A stretch of 64,000 nucleotides of DNA from Streptomyces xiamenensis (GCF_000993785.3 NZ_CP009922.3:4960001-5024000), one strand, 5' to 3'. Positions 27,753-37,316 are shown, counted from the stretch's first letter. Numbers and translations are program-made. Notes: a model not told the origin generated them from the sequence alone.

Positions 27753-29657
27753 GTGGCGCTGCTGACCCGTCTGACGGGACCGCGCGATCTGGACGGGCTC
27801 ACTCCCGAGCAGCTGGACCAGCTGGCCCAGGAGATCCGCACCTTCCTCATCGAGTCCGTCGCCAGAACCGGCGGTCACCTCGGCCCCAACCTGGGCGTCG
27901 TGGAACTCACCATCGCGCTGCACCGGGTCTTCGACTCGCCGGCGGACTCGATCCTGTTCGACACGGGGCACCAGTCCTACGTGCACAAACTGCTCACCGG
28001 CCGCCAGGACTTCTCCCGGCTGCGCGCCAAGGGCGGTCTGTCGGGCTACCCCTCGCGCGAGGAGTCCCCGCACGACATCATCGAGAACAGCCACGCCTCC
28101 ACGGTGCTGGGCTGGGCGGACGGCCTGGCCAAGGCCAACGAGCTGCGCGGCCGCGACCAGCACGTGGTGGCCGTCACCGGCGACGGGGCGCTCACCGGCG
28201 GCATGGCCTGGGAGGCGCTGAACAACATCGCCTCCGCCCAGGACCGCCCGCTGGTCATCGTCGTCAACGACAACGAACGCTCGTACTCCCCGACCATCGG
28301 CGGCCTCGCCAACCACCTCGCCACGCTGCGCACCACCGAGGGCTACGAGCGCTTCCTGGCCCGTGGCAAGGAGATGCTCAACCGCACCCCGGTGGTCGGC
28401 AAGCCGCTGTACGACACGCTGCACGGCGCCAAGAAGGGCCTCAAGGACGTCATCGCCCCGCAGGGCATGTTCGAGGACCTCGGCCTGAAGTACGTCGGCC
28501 CCATCGACGGCCACGACATCGCCGCGCTGGAATCGGCCCTCAAGAGCGCCAAGCGGTTCGGCGGCCCGGTGATCGTGCACTGCATCACCGAGAAGGGCCG
28601 CGGCTACCAGCCCGCCCGTGACGACGAGGCCGACCAGTTCCACGCGGTGGGCGTCATCCACCCCGACACCGGCCTGCCGGTGGCCGCCCCCGGCGCCGAC
28701 TGGACCTCCGTCTTCGGCGAGGAGATCGTCAAGCTCGGCCGCGAGCGCGAGGACATCGTGGCCATCACCGCCGCGATGCTGCGCCCCGTCGGCCTCCAGG
28801 CGTTCGCCGAGGAGTTCCCGGACCGGGTCTTCGACGTCGGCATCGCCGAGCAGCACGCCGCGGTCTCCGCCGCCGGCCTGGCCACCGGCGGACTGCACCC
28901 GGTGTTTGCCGTGTACGCGACCTTCCTGAACCGCGCCTTCGACCAGCTGCTGATGGACGTGGCGCTGCACAAGCTCGGGGTCACCTTCGTGCTGGACCGC
29001 GCCGGGGTCACCGGCACCGACGGCGGTTCGCACAACGGCATGTGGGACATGTCGATCCTCCAGGTGGTGCCCGGGCTGCGGATCGCCGCCCCGCGCGACG
29101 CCGAGGAGGTGCGCCGCCAGCTGCGCGAGGCGGTGCAGGTCTCCGACGCGCCCACCGTGGTCCGTTACTCCAAGGGCTCGGTCGGCAAGAACGTGCCCGC
29201 CGTGGGCACCGTCGGCGGCATGGACGTGCTGCGGCACGCGGGCACCGACCGCCCCGATGTGCTGCTGGTGTCCATCGGCGCGCTGGCCCCCGTCGCCCTG
29301 GAGGCGGCGGCGCTGCTGGAGCAGCAGGGCATCACCTCCACCGTGGTCGACCCGCGCTGGGTGAAGCCGGTGGACGCGGCGCTGCCCGGCCTGGCGGCCG
29401 AGCACCGGGTGGTCGTCACGGTCGAGGACAACAGCCGCTCGGCGGGTGTCGGTTCGGCGATCGCGCAGGCGCTGCGCGACGCCGACGTGGACATCCCGCT
29501 GCGCGACTTCGGCATCCCCGAGCGTTTCCTGGACCACGCCTCCCGCAAGGAGATCCTGGCCGAGATCGGGCTGACCGGCCCGGACATCGCCCGGCAGGTC
29601 ACCGGCCTGGTGGCGCGCGTGGACGGCCGTTACGACCCGGCCGGGGCCGGGGCCTGA
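27753..29657 (+). CDS. dxs: 1-deoxy-D-xylulose-5-phosphate synthase
   Basis: Condenses pyruvate with glyceraldehyde 3-phosphate to start the MEP isoprenoid pathway (634 residues). The thiamine-diphosphate site is VTGDGALTGGMAWEALNN (about residues 146-163), and the catalytic histidine lies in DTGHQSYVHKLLTGR. The transketolase-like middle domain has FDVGIAEQHAAVSAAGLA and the end has VVTVEDNSRSAGVG. GTG 27753 follows AGGAGG. A 14-bp hairpin terminator follows at 29665. Confidence 0.97.
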   Translation: MALLTRLTGPRDLDGLTPEQLDQLAQEIRTFLIESVARTGGHLGPNLGVVELTIALHRVFDSPADSILFDTGHQSYVHKLLTGRQDFSRLRAKGGLSGYPSREESPHDIIENSHASTVLGWADGLAKANELRGRDQHVVAVTGDGALTGGMAWEALNNIASAQDRPLVIVVNDNERSYSPTIGGLANHLATLRTTEGYERFLARGKEMLNRTPVVGKPLYDTLHGAKKGLKDVIAPQGMFEDLGLKYVGPIDGHDIAALESALKSAKRFGGPVIVHCITEKGRGYQPARDDEADQFHAVGVIHPDTGLPVAAPGADWTSVFGEEIVKLGREREDIVAITAAMLRPVGLQAFAEEFPDRVFDVGIAEQHAAVSAAGLATGGLHPVFAVYATFLNRAFDQLLMDVALHKLGVTFVLDRAGVTGTDGGSHNGMWDMSILQVVPGLRIAAPRDAEEVRRQLREAVQVSDAPTVVRYSKGSVGKNVPAVGTVGGMDVLRHAGTDRPDVLLVSIGALAPVALEAAALLEQQGITSTVVDPRWVKPVDAALPGLAAEHRVVVTVEDNSRSAGVGSAIAQALRDADVDIPLRDFGIPERFLDHASRKEILAEIGLTGPDIARQVTGLVARVDGRYDPAGAGA

Positions 29658-29664
29658 GCTGTTC

Positions 29665-29712
29665 GGGAGGCTCGCGGTCGTCCCTGGCCGGACTGCCCAC
29701 CGCGAGCCTCCC
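29665..29712. terminator. Terminator after dxs
   Basis: Perfect 14-bp arms (29665-29678 and 29699-29712) with a 20-base loop lie between dxs and the convergent VOC gene at 29736. It can end both transcripts. Confidence 0.8.
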
Positions 29713-29735
29713 GCCCCCCGTCGCGGGTGAACCGG

Positions 29736-30149
29736 TCAGCCGTTCTGCAGGGCCGCCGGGTCCATCCACATGACCTCCCACAGGTGACCGTCGGGGTCCT
29801 GGAAGCTGCGCCCGTACATCGGGCCCTCCTCCATCGGGTCCTTCGAGTGCTTCCCGCCGGCCGCCAGCGCCCGGTCGGCCAGGTCGTCCACCCCCTGCCG
29901 GGTGTCGGCCGACAGCGCGGTGATCACCGCCGCGGTCCGCTCGGTGTCCGCGAGCTCCTTGTCGGTGAACTTCGCGAAGAACGGCTTGACCAGCAGCATC
30001 ACGTAGATGCTGTTCTCCTCGATCACGAAGCAGGCGGCGTTCTCGTCCGAGAACTGCTCGTTCTGGGTGAAGCCGAGCCGGCTGTAGAACTCCTTGGAGC
30101 GGTCGAGATCCTGGACCGGGAGATTGACGAAGATGTTCGTGTTGGCCAT
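29736..30149 (-). CDS. VOC/glyoxalase-fold protein
   Basis: A 137-residue two-repeat vicinal-oxygen-chelate protein related to lactoylglutathione lyase and bleomycin-resistance proteins. IFVNLPVQDLDRSKEFYSRL begins the first repeat, and SFQDPDGHLWEVMWMDP ends the second. The last His and Glu are at metal-binding positions of related enzymes. ATG 30149 follows GGAGG at a good distance; the open frame continues upstream without a start. The substrate cannot be predicted from sequence. Confidence 0.85.
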   Translation of the reverse strand: MANTNIFVNLPVQDLDRSKEFYSRLGFTQNEQFSDENAACFVIEENSIYVMLLVKPFFAKFTDKELADTERTAAVITALSADTRQGVDDLADRALAAGGKHSKDPMEEGPMYGRSFQDPDGHLWEVMWMDPAALQNG

Positions 30150-30460
30150 GGCCGTTGCCTCCTGAATCGTACGGTCGGTGCCGCGGTGCGGCCCCCTCGT
30201 GAGTACAGACCCGAGCGGAGCGCGGAACTCATCGCCGCGCGGCGGGGGAATTCTGGCCGCCCTCCCGGGACCGGCCGGGACCCCGCGCCGGTCCGACCCG
30301 GGGCCACGGTGCGGGCGGTCGCCTGGGAGGGCCAGCACCCCGGTCGCCGGCGGCGGGTACCCCGCAGCCGGTCCCGCAATCAGCGTTCGGCCCCGTTCGA
30401 CCCCGCGTCACCCGCCGCCGACGTTCGCCGGGACGGATTCTCCGACACGGGGCGCCGGTG
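30150..30460. other. Intergenic region, no gene seen
   Basis: This 311-base stretch lies between the VOC gene and the end of the LCP gene. It must contain the VOC promoter and the LCP 3' end. The open frames here are GC-driven and show no domain or ribosome site. Confidence 0.6.
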
Positions 30461-31393
30461 TTACGGCGCCTGTCCGGCGGGGTCCTCCTCCACCGGGGCC
30501 CCCGTGCGCAGCGCCTCCCACACGCTGTCGGCCGCCGCGCCTGGGGCGGGCAGGGCGACGGTCCGCAGCTCGCCGGTGTTCGCCCCGCTCAGCCGCTGGG
30601 CGAAGTCCAGCAGGTCGGTGAGCGAGCCCAGCTCCGCGTCGGTGGTCAGCGATTTGGTGGCGGCGTCCGCCAGCCGGTAGAGCTTGGCGGGGCTGGAGAG
30701 CATGCCCTCGGAGTCGACCTCGGTGAGCAGCGCGAGCAGCATCCGTTCGCGCAGCTCCGGATCGCCCTCGGCCGGCTGCGCGGCGCGCGCCGCCTCCAGC
30801 GCCTGCGCGCCGCTGAGGGTGTGGGTGCCGCTGTCGAGGACGAGGCCGCCGTCCGCCGCGTACACCGGCTCGGGGAGGGTGAGCGTCACTCCGCCGACCG
30901 CGTCGGCGAGCTGGCCGAAGCGCGCGAAATCGACTTCCAGGTAGTGGTCCATCCGGATGTCGCTCATTTTCTCGACGCTGCGGACCACGCAGCTGGGGCC
31001 GCCGCGTGCGTAGATGTCCCCGAACGCCAGTTCCCCGCCGGCCGCCTCTCCGTCCGTTCCGGCGCAGTGCGGCTGGGGGACCCGGGCGTCGCCCGGCAGG
31101 GCGACGACGGTGACCGCGCCGCCGTCGTCGGGCAGGTGCACCACCATGGCGGACTGCTGGCCGGCCTCGGAGTCCGTGCTGAGCACGAGGACGTCCTGGG
31201 CGGGCTGTTCCGGGTCGGGCTGCGGCCGGTCCTGTTCGCCGAGCTCGGCGTTGATGTCGACACTGCGCAGATTGCCGTTGATCTGGCGGTAGAGCCAGAA
31301 CCCCGTGCCTGCGGCGACCACCAGCAGCCCGGCCAGGGACCAGCCGAGGATGTGACGCAGCCTGCGCGACAGACGGAACGTGAGATATGGCAT
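30461..31393 (-). CDS. Divergent LytR-CpsA-Psr (LCP) family protein
   Basis: A 310-residue membrane-anchored protein: a basic start (LSRRLRHIL), one transmembrane helix (GWSLAGLLVVAAGTGFWLY), then an extracytoplasmic LCP domain. The end of the domain (VEKMSDIRMDHYLEVDFARF and LADAVGGVTL) fits the family, which attaches anionic glycopolymers to peptidoglycan. The catalytic core does not: the usual RSDTM-type stretch is QQSAMVVHL, and the PRD motif is PGDARV, so the conserved Arg and Asp residues are missing. It is probably not an active ligase, although it may bind lipid-linked polymer. Confidence 0.75.
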   Translation of the reverse strand: MPYLTFRLSRRLRHILGWSLAGLLVVAAGTGFWLYRQINGNLRSVDINAELGEQDRPQPDPEQPAQDVLVLSTDSEAGQQSAMVVHLPDDGGAVTVVALPGDARVPQPHCAGTDGEAAGGELAFGDIYARGGPSCVVRSVEKMSDIRMDHYLEVDFARFGQLADAVGGVTLTLPEPVYAADGGLVLDSGTHTLSGAQALEAARAAQPAEGDPELRERMLLALLTEVDSEGMLSSPAKLYRLADAATKSLTTDAELGSLTDLLDFAQRLSGANTGELRTVALPAPGAAADSVWEALRTGAPVEEDPAGQAP

Positions 31394-31444
31394 GTCAACC
31401 GATGATATGTCCGGCTCGCCGGATTGCCAGGCCCCACGCGCGAA

Positions 31445-31477
31445 GGCGCCCGGCCGGTCCGCAGACCGCCGGGCGCC
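31445..31477 (-). terminator. Terminator after fadB
   Basis: GGCGCCCGGC (31445-31454) and GCCGGGCGCC (31468-31477) form a perfect 10-bp stem just past the fadB stop codon at 31490. Confidence 0.75.
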
Positions 31478-31489
31478 CCCACGTTCCCG

Positions 31490-33628
31490 CTACTGCGGTA
31501 CCGAGGCCACGCCCCGGGGCAGCAGCCGCCGCCCCAGCACCCGCTCGGACACCCCGGCCCGGTCCAGGTAGGGGGTGATGCCGCCCAGGTGGAACGGCCA
31601 GCCCGCACCCGTGATCAGGCACAGATCGATGTCCTGCGGCTCGGCCACCACGCCCTCGTCGAGCATCAGCCCGATCTCCTCGGCGATGGCGTCCAGCGCC
31701 CGGTCCCGTACCTGCTCCTCCGTCAGCGCCGTGTCGGCCACCTCGAACAGGGCCAGCACCTCCGGGTCCAGCTCGGGGCTGCCCGACTCGTGGCGGTAGA
31801 AGGTCTTCTTCCCGGCCTCCACCACCCGGCCCAGGTTCGCCGAGACCGTGAACCGGTCCGGATACGCCCGCTCCAGGGTGCCCGCCACATGGTGCGCCAC
31901 CGCGGGGCCCACCAGCTCCAGCAGCTCGATGGGCGACATCGGCAGCCCCAGCGGCGCCAGCGCCCGGTCGGCCACCGTCACCTCGGTGCCCTCGTCGATC
32001 GCCCGCAGCACCTCACCCATGAACCGGGTCAGGATGCGGTTCACCACGAACGCCGGCGCGTCCTTCACCAGCACCGAGGTCTTCTTCAGCTTCCGGCTGA
32101 CCGCGAACGCCGTCGCCAGCGCCGCGTCATCGGTACGCTCCGCCCGCACGATCTCCAGCAGCGGCAGGATGGCGACCGGGTTGAAGAAGTGGAAGCCCAC
32201 CACCCGCTCGGGGTGCTCCAGCTTGGCGGCCATCTCGGTGACCGACAGCGAGGAGGTGTTGGTGGCCAGGATCGCGTGCGGCGGCACCACCGCCTCCAGC
32301 TCCGCGAACACCCGCTGCTTGAGGCCCATCTCCTCGAAGACCGCCTCGATGACGAAGTCCGCGTCCGCGAAGGCGGCGGCCTTGTCCAGCGATCCGGTGA
32401 CCGAGGCCTTCAGCCGGTTCGCCCGATCCTGCTTGATCCGGCCCTTGAGCAGCAGCATGTCGATCTGCTCGTGCACCCAGCCGACACCCTTGTCCACCCG
32501 CTCCTGGTCAATGTCGGTGAGCACCACCGGCACCTCGAGACGGCGGGCGAACAGCAGCGCGAGCTGCGAGGCCATCAGCCCCGCACCCACCACGCCGACC
32601 TTGGTGACCGGCCGGGCGAGCGACTTGTCCGGTGCCCCGGCCGGGCGCTTGGCGCGGCCCTGCACCAGGTTGAAGGCGTAGATCCCGCTGCGCAGCTCGT
32701 CGCCCTGGATGAGGTCGGCCAGCGCCCGGTCCTCGGCGTCGAACCCGGCGGCGATGTCGCCGTCGCGCACCTGGTCGATGATGTCCAGCGCCCGGTAGGC
32801 GGCGGGTGCCGCCCCGTGCACCTTGGAGTCGGCCAGCGCCCGGCCCCCCGCCACCGCCTCGTCCCAGGCCTCGCCGCGGTCCGGCTCCTGGCGCGCCACC
32901 ACCAGCTCGCCGCGCAGCACCGCCGAGGTCCACACCAGCGACTGCTCCAGGAAGTCCGCCGCGTCGAACAGGGCGTCCGCGATCCCCAGCTCGTGGACCT
33001 GGGGGCCCTTCAGCTGCCGGTTCTGGTTGAGGGCGTTGCCGATGATCACCGAGACGGCCCGCTCGGCGCCGATCAGCTGCGGCAGCAGCGTGCAGCCGCC
33101 CCAGCCGGGCACCAGACCGAGGAACACCTCGGGCAGCGCGAACGCGCCGATCGAGCGGGAGACCGTGCGGTAGGTGCAGTGCAGCCCGATCTCGACCCCG
33201 CCGCCCATCGCGGCGCCGTTGTAGTAGGTGAAGGTCGGCACCGGCAGCGCGGACAGCCGCTTGAACACTTCGTGTCCGCCGCGTCCGATCGCCAGCGCCT
33301 CCTCGTGGGTGCGCAGCTCGCTCACGCCCTTGAGGTCGGCGCCCACCGCGAACACGAACGGCTTGCCGGTGATACCGACCCCCACGATCGAGCCGTCGGC
33401 GGCCTCCGCCGCGACCTGGTCGATGGCCGCGTCGATGTTCGCCAGCGAACGCGGCCCGAAGGTGGTGGGCTTCTTGTGGTCGAAGCCGTTGTCGAGCGTG
33501 ATCAGCGCGAACCTGCCGCCGTTCGACGGCAGATCCAGATGACGTACCTGCGCCTGGGTGACCACTTCACCCGGGAACCGCTCCGCGGCGCCCTGCAGCA
33601 GTTCGGACGTGCCGACGGTGGTGCTCAC
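31490..33628 (-). CDS. fadB: Fatty-acid oxidation complex, enoyl-CoA hydratase/3-hydroxyacyl-CoA dehydrogenase
   Basis: A two-function beta-oxidation enzyme (712 residues). The N-terminal crotonase half has FAVGADLKGVSEL and GGGVEIGLHCTYR with the oxyanion-hole and catalytic glutamates. The C-terminal half is the NAD-dependent dehydrogenase: VGVVGAGLMASQLALLFARR is the NAD-binding loop, ATNTSSLSVTEMA and HFFNPVAILPLLEIV are substrate stretches, and LLELVGPAVAHHV leads to the last domain. GTG 33628 follows GGGAGATGCA. It lies 85 bases after the thiolase stop, probably in one operon. Confidence 0.93.
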   Translation of the reverse strand: MSTTVGTSELLQGAAERFPGEVVTQAQVRHLDLPSNGGRFALITLDNGFDHKKPTTFGPRSLANIDAAIDQVAAEAADGSIVGVGITGKPFVFAVGADLKGVSELRTHEEALAIGRGGHEVFKRLSALPVPTFTYYNGAAMGGGVEIGLHCTYRTVSRSIGAFALPEVFLGLVPGWGGCTLLPQLIGAERAVSVIIGNALNQNRQLKGPQVHELGIADALFDAADFLEQSLVWTSAVLRGELVVARQEPDRGEAWDEAVAGGRALADSKVHGAAPAAYRALDIIDQVRDGDIAAGFDAEDRALADLIQGDELRSGIYAFNLVQGRAKRPAGAPDKSLARPVTKVGVVGAGLMASQLALLFARRLEVPVVLTDIDQERVDKGVGWVHEQIDMLLLKGRIKQDRANRLKASVTGSLDKAAAFADADFVIEAVFEEMGLKQRVFAELEAVVPPHAILATNTSSLSVTEMAAKLEHPERVVGFHFFNPVAILPLLEIVRAERTDDAALATAFAVSRKLKKTSVLVKDAPAFVVNRILTRFMGEVLRAIDEGTEVTVADRALAPLGLPMSPIELLELVGPAVAHHVAGTLERAYPDRFTVSANLGRVVEAGKKTFYRHESGSPELDPEVLALFEVADTALTEEQVRDRALDAIAEEIGLMLDEGVVAEPQDIDLCLITGAGWPFHLGGITPYLDRAGVSERVLGRRLLPRGVASVPQ

Positions 33629-33713
33629 TGCATCTCCCTGTTCGCTGCTCCGCCCGCCGGGCGGAGGTACGGCATGTCTGTCGTCCGACTCCGGTCGGCC
33701 CGGCGTGCGGCGC

Positions 33714-34928
33714 TCACTCAACCCCCCACAGCGGGTTCTCCCAGATCACGGTGCCGCCCATGCCGAGCCCCACACACATGGTGGTCAGCCCGTACCGGAC
33801 CTGCGGCTGGTCCTCGAACTGCCGGGCGAGCTGGTTCATCAGCCGGACGCCCGAGGACGCCAGCGGATGACCGTAGGCGATCGCCCCGCCGTACTGATTG
33901 ACCCGCGGGTCGTCGTCCGCGATCCCGAAGTGGTCCAGCAGCGCCAGCACCTGCACCGCGAACGCCTCGTTGACCTCGAACAGCCCGATGTCATCGATGG
34001 ACAGGCCCGCCCCGGCCAGCGCCTTCTCGGTCGCCGGGACCGGGCCCACGCCCATCACCTCGGGCTCCACCCCGGCGAAGGCGTACGACACCAGCCGCAT
34101 CCGCGTGGTCAGCCCCAGCTCCCGCGCGGTGTCCTCGTCGGCCAGCAGCGAGGCGGTCGCCCCGTCGTTCAGGCCCGCCGAGTTGCCCGCGGTGACCCGG
34201 CCGTGCGGGCGGAACGGCGTCTTGAGCCCGGCCAGCCCCTCCAGCGTGGTGCCCGGGCGCATCGGCTCGTCCTCGGTGGCCAGGCCCCAGCCCAGCTCGC
34301 CGCCCTCCGGGCTGGTGCGGCGTACCGAGACCGGCACCAGGGAGTCCTGGATCTTTCCGTCCGCGTACGCCTTGGCCGCCTTCTCCTGGCTGCGCACCGC
34401 GTACTCGTCCGCCCGCGCCCTGGTGAGGTGCGGGAAGCGGTCGTGCAGGTTCTCCGCCGTCATGCCCATGAACAGCGCCGACTCGTCGACCAGCCGCTCG
34501 GAGACGAACCGCGGGTTGGGGTCCACGCCCTCACCCATCGGGTGCCGGCCCATGTGCTCCACGCCGCCGGCCACCGCCACGTCGGCGGAGCCGAACGCGA
34601 TCGCCCCGGCCGCCGTGGTCACCGCCGTCATCGCGCCCGCGCACATGCGGTCGATCGAGTAGCCGGGTACGGACGAGGGAAGCCCGGCCAGGATCGCGGC
34701 GCTGCGGCCCAGCGTCAGCCCCTGGTCGCCGATCTGCGTGGTGGCGGCGATCGCCACCTCCTCCACCCGCTCGGGCGGCAGTCCTGGGTTGCGCCGCAGC
34801 AGTTCCCTGATGCACTTGATCACCAGGTCATCGGCGCGGGTCTCGTGGTAGATCCCTTTCGGGCCCGCCTTGCCGAACGGGGTGCGGACGCCGTCGACGA
34901 AGACGACATCCCTGACGGTACGGGGCAC
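33714..34928 (-). CDS. fadA: Acetyl-CoA acyltransferase (thiolase)
   Basis: The last step of the beta-oxidation cycle, splitting 3-ketoacyl-CoA (404 residues). The active-site cysteine lies in SIDRMCAGAMTAV (about residue 93), the catalytic His in GHPLASSGVRL, and the second Cys in CVGLGMGG. The N-terminal FVDGVRTPFGKAG is typical. It is the first gene of a two-gene unit with fadB; a candidate operator lies 95 bases upstream. Confidence 0.95.
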   Translation of the reverse strand: MPRTVRDVVFVDGVRTPFGKAGPKGIYHETRADDLVIKCIRELLRRNPGLPPERVEEVAIAATTQIGDQGLTLGRSAAILAGLPSSVPGYSIDRMCAGAMTAVTTAAGAIAFGSADVAVAGGVEHMGRHPMGEGVDPNPRFVSERLVDESALFMGMTAENLHDRFPHLTRARADEYAVRSQEKAAKAYADGKIQDSLVPVSVRRTSPEGGELGWGLATEDEPMRPGTTLEGLAGLKTPFRPHGRVTAGNSAGLNDGATASLLADEDTARELGLTTRMRLVSYAFAGVEPEVMGVGPVPATEKALAGAGLSIDDIGLFEVNEAFAVQVLALLDHFGIADDDPRVNQYGGAIAYGHPLASSGVRLMNQLARQFEDQPQVRYGLTTMCVGLGMGGTVIWENPLWGVE

Positions 34929-35022
34929 GTTGGCTCTCCTCCACGCGTGGGATCCCGGCCGGGGTCAGCCAGTACGGGGCTCGGCGACGTGCCCCGGCGG
35001 GAGTGTGCGGTCCACCATCCAT

Positions 35023-35038
35023 GCTACTCGTGGGTAAC
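35023..35038. promoter_or_regulatory. Imperfect palindrome before fadA
   Basis: GCTACTCGTGGGTAAC, a TAC/GTA-type imperfect inverted repeat (10 of 16 bases symmetrical), lies 95 bases before the thiolase start. Its place in an otherwise empty region (34929-35176) suggests an operator or promoter element. The binding regulator is unknown. Confidence 0.35.
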
Positions 35039-35176
35039 TGCCTGGCAAGGGCGATCCGCACCTCAATGCCCACGGAATCCGCGATCCCCGGGAAGCGCGG
35101 GGTCGGCGACACCTCCCGGGGTGCGGGAGCACGTTCGGGCGCTGTCAGGGCCGCGCGCGCCGGGCGCACACGCCGG

Positions 35177-36436
35177 TCAGGCGTCGGCCGCCAGCGCCTG
35201 GGTCAGCAACGGCACCGTCTGCTCGATCTGCCACTCCCGCGCGCCCAGCGAGCGCAGCGACTGCGCCACCAGCTCCGGCTCGGCACCCGCCGGCGGCTCC
35301 CAGCACAGCCGGCGCACCGTGTCGGGCGCCAGCAGATTCTCCTGCGGCAGCCGCAGCTCCTCCGCGTGCGCCGTCACCGCCGCCCGCGCCGCCGCCAGCC
35401 GCGCCGCCGCCGCCGGATCCTTGTCCGCCCACGACCGGGGCGGCGGGGGACCCGTCACCGGCTGCCCCGGCTGCGGAAGCTGCGACTCCGGCAGCCGCTT
35501 CGCCCGGTCGACCGCCGCCTGCCACTGCTGCAACTGCCGCCGCCCCATCCGGTGCCCGAAACCGGGCAGCGCCGCCAGCGCCGTCACATCGGCCGGCACC
35601 GCCAGCGCCGCCGCCACGATCGCCGCGTCCGCCAGCACCTTGCCCGGGGACAGATCACGCCGCTGCGCCACGTGGTCGCGGGTGGTCCACAGCTCCCGCA
35701 CCACCGCCAGCTGTCTGCGGCGCCGCACCTTGTGCACCCCCGAGGTGCGCCGCCAGGGGTCCTTGCGCGGCGGCGCCGGGGGAGCGGCGACGATCGCCGC
35801 GAACTCCTGGTGCGCCCACTCCAGCTTCCCCTGCTTGGTCAGCTCCTCCTCCAGCGCGTCGCGGAGATCGACCAGCAACTCCACGTCCAGCGCCGCGTAC
35901 CGCAGCCACGGCTCGGGCAGCGGACGGGAGGACCAGTCCACCGCCGAGTGCCCCTTCTCCAGGCTGTAGCCGAGCACGTTCTCCACCATGACGCCCAGGC
36001 CCACCCGGGCGAACCCGGCCAGCCGGCCCGCCAGCTCGGTGTCGAACAGCTGCTCGGGAACCATTCCTATGTCACGCAGGCACGGCAGGTCCTGCGTCGC
36101 GGCGTGCAGCACCCACTCCGTACCGGACAGCGCCGCGCCCAGCGCGCTCAGATCGGGGCAGGCCACCGGGTCGATCAGGACCGTACCCGCGCCCTCGCGC
36201 CGCAACTGCACCAGATACGCGCGCTGCCCGTACCGGTAGCCGGACGCCCGCTCCGCGTCCACCGCCACCGGCCCGCTCCCGGCCGCGAAGGCGGCCACCA
36301 CCGACTCCAGTGCCGCGTCGTCGGCCGTGACCTCGGGAACGCCCTCCCGGGGGGCCAGCAACGGTACCGCCGCCGGACCGGTCTCCTCGGTGGTCGGTGG
36401 GGCGGCGTCATCGGCGGTTTGCTGAGCGTCGGTCAC
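35177..36436 (-). CDS. rnd: Ribonuclease D-like 3'-5' exonuclease with HRDC domain
   Basis: A 419-residue exonuclease for RNA 3' end trimming. The DEDD-y catalytic set is visible: VAVDAERASGYRYGQRA, HAATQDLPCLRDIG and YAALDVELLVDLRDAL. An HRDC helical domain follows (VRELWTTRDHVAQRRDLSPG, about 240-320). The N-terminal 30 residues are acidic and low in complexity. It is separated from whiI by a terminator. Confidence 0.9.
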   Translation of the reverse strand: MTDAQQTADDAAPPTTEETGPAAVPLLAPREGVPEVTADDAALESVVAAFAAGSGPVAVDAERASGYRYGQRAYLVQLRREGAGTVLIDPVACPDLSALGAALSGTEWVLHAATQDLPCLRDIGMVPEQLFDTELAGRLAGFARVGLGVMVENVLGYSLEKGHSAVDWSSRPLPEPWLRYAALDVELLVDLRDALEEELTKQGKLEWAHQEFAAIVAAPPAPPRKDPWRRTSGVHKVRRRRQLAVVRELWTTRDHVAQRRDLSPGKVLADAAIVAAALAVPADVTALAALPGFGHRMGRRQLQQWQAAVDRAKRLPESQLPQPGQPVTGPPPPRSWADKDPAAAARLAAARAAVTAHAEELRLPQENLLAPDTVRRLCWEPPAGAEPELVAQSLRSLGAREWQIEQTVPLLTQALAADA

Positions 36437-36495
36437 CTGTCAAGGGTAACGGTGTGCGTACGGTGCGCGGTGTCGGACCGTATCCGACCGCAAAC

Positions 36496-36544
36496 GCCCC
36501 GCTGCCCGCCGGCGTCCCGACCGGGACACCGCGGGCAGCGGGGC
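36496..36544 (-). terminator. Terminator after whiI
   Basis: Perfect 14-bp arms (36496-36509 and 36531-36544) with a 21-base loop lie between the whiI stop and the rnd start, so they can end whiI transcripts. Confidence 0.8.
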
Positions 36545-36572
36545 GAAGGCCGGCGGCCGGGCCGCCGGACGT

Positions 36573-37238
36573 TCAGTGAATGATGCCGGTGCGCAGCGCC
36601 ACCGCCACCATCCCGGCCCGGTCACCCGTGCCGAGCTTGCGGGCGATCCGCGCCAGGTGGCTCTTGACCGTCAGCGCCGACAGGCCCATCGAGACCCCGA
36701 TGGCCTTGTTGGACTGGCCCTCCGCCACCAGTCGCAGCACCTCCACCTCCCGCCCGGACAGCTCGCGGTAGCCGCCCTGGTGGGCGGGCGCGCCCGGCGG
36801 GCGGCGGTGGTGGTGCATCCGGGCGGCGGCGCCGATCTGTGCCGCGCCGTGCCGGGCCGGCGGGCCCAGGTTGTTGCGGGTACCGGTGACGACGTACCCC
36901 TTGACGCCGCCGGCCAGCGCGTTGCGGACGGCGCCGATGTCGTCGGCGGCGGACAGCGCGAGCCCGTTGGGCCAGCCCGCCGCCCGGGTCTCCGACAGCA
37001 GGGTCAGCCCCGAACCGTCGGGCAGGTGGACATCGGCGACGCAGATGTCACGGGGGTTGGCCACCCGCGGGCGCGCCTCCGCGATGGACGACGCCTCGAT
37101 CACGTCGCGCACCCCCAGCGCCCACAGATGGCGGGTCACGGTGGAACGCACACGCGGGTCGGCGACGACGACCATCGCGGTGGGCTTGTTGGGGCGGTAC
37201 GCCACCAGGCTTGTGGGGTGCTCGAGGAGAACTGACAC
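36573..37238 (-). CDS. whiI: Atypical response regulator WhiI
   Basis: A 221-residue sporulation regulator. The receiver domain is degenerate: the acidic pair before the first strand is reduced (VVVADPRVR), the phosphoacceptor-like Asp in CVADVHLPDGSG is kept, and the conserved Lys is replaced in VKGYVVTGT. The C-terminus is a LuxR-type helix-turn-helix (LSGREVEVLRLVAEGQSNKA and LTVKSHLARIARKLG). This set matches S. coelicolor WhiI, which is required for septation and works without normal phosphorylation. A sigma-WhiG promoter upstream supports the name. The start codon is GTG 37238. Confidence 0.92.
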   Translation of the reverse strand: MSVLLEHPTSLVAYRPNKPTAMVVVADPRVRSTVTRHLWALGVRDVIEASSIAEARPRVANPRDICVADVHLPDGSGLTLLSETRAAGWPNGLALSAADDIGAVRNALAGGVKGYVVTGTRNNLGPPARHGAAQIGAAARMHHHRRPPGAPAHQGGYRELSGREVEVLRLVAEGQSNKAIGVSMGLSALTVKSHLARIARKLGTGDRAGMVAVALRTGIIH

Positions 37239-37316
37239 CGGGCCTCCGGGCTGGATGGGGACGGAGCCGACTTATCTGGTGAAGCCGGGGCGATCCGGAT
37301 GGAAGGGTCATTGACT

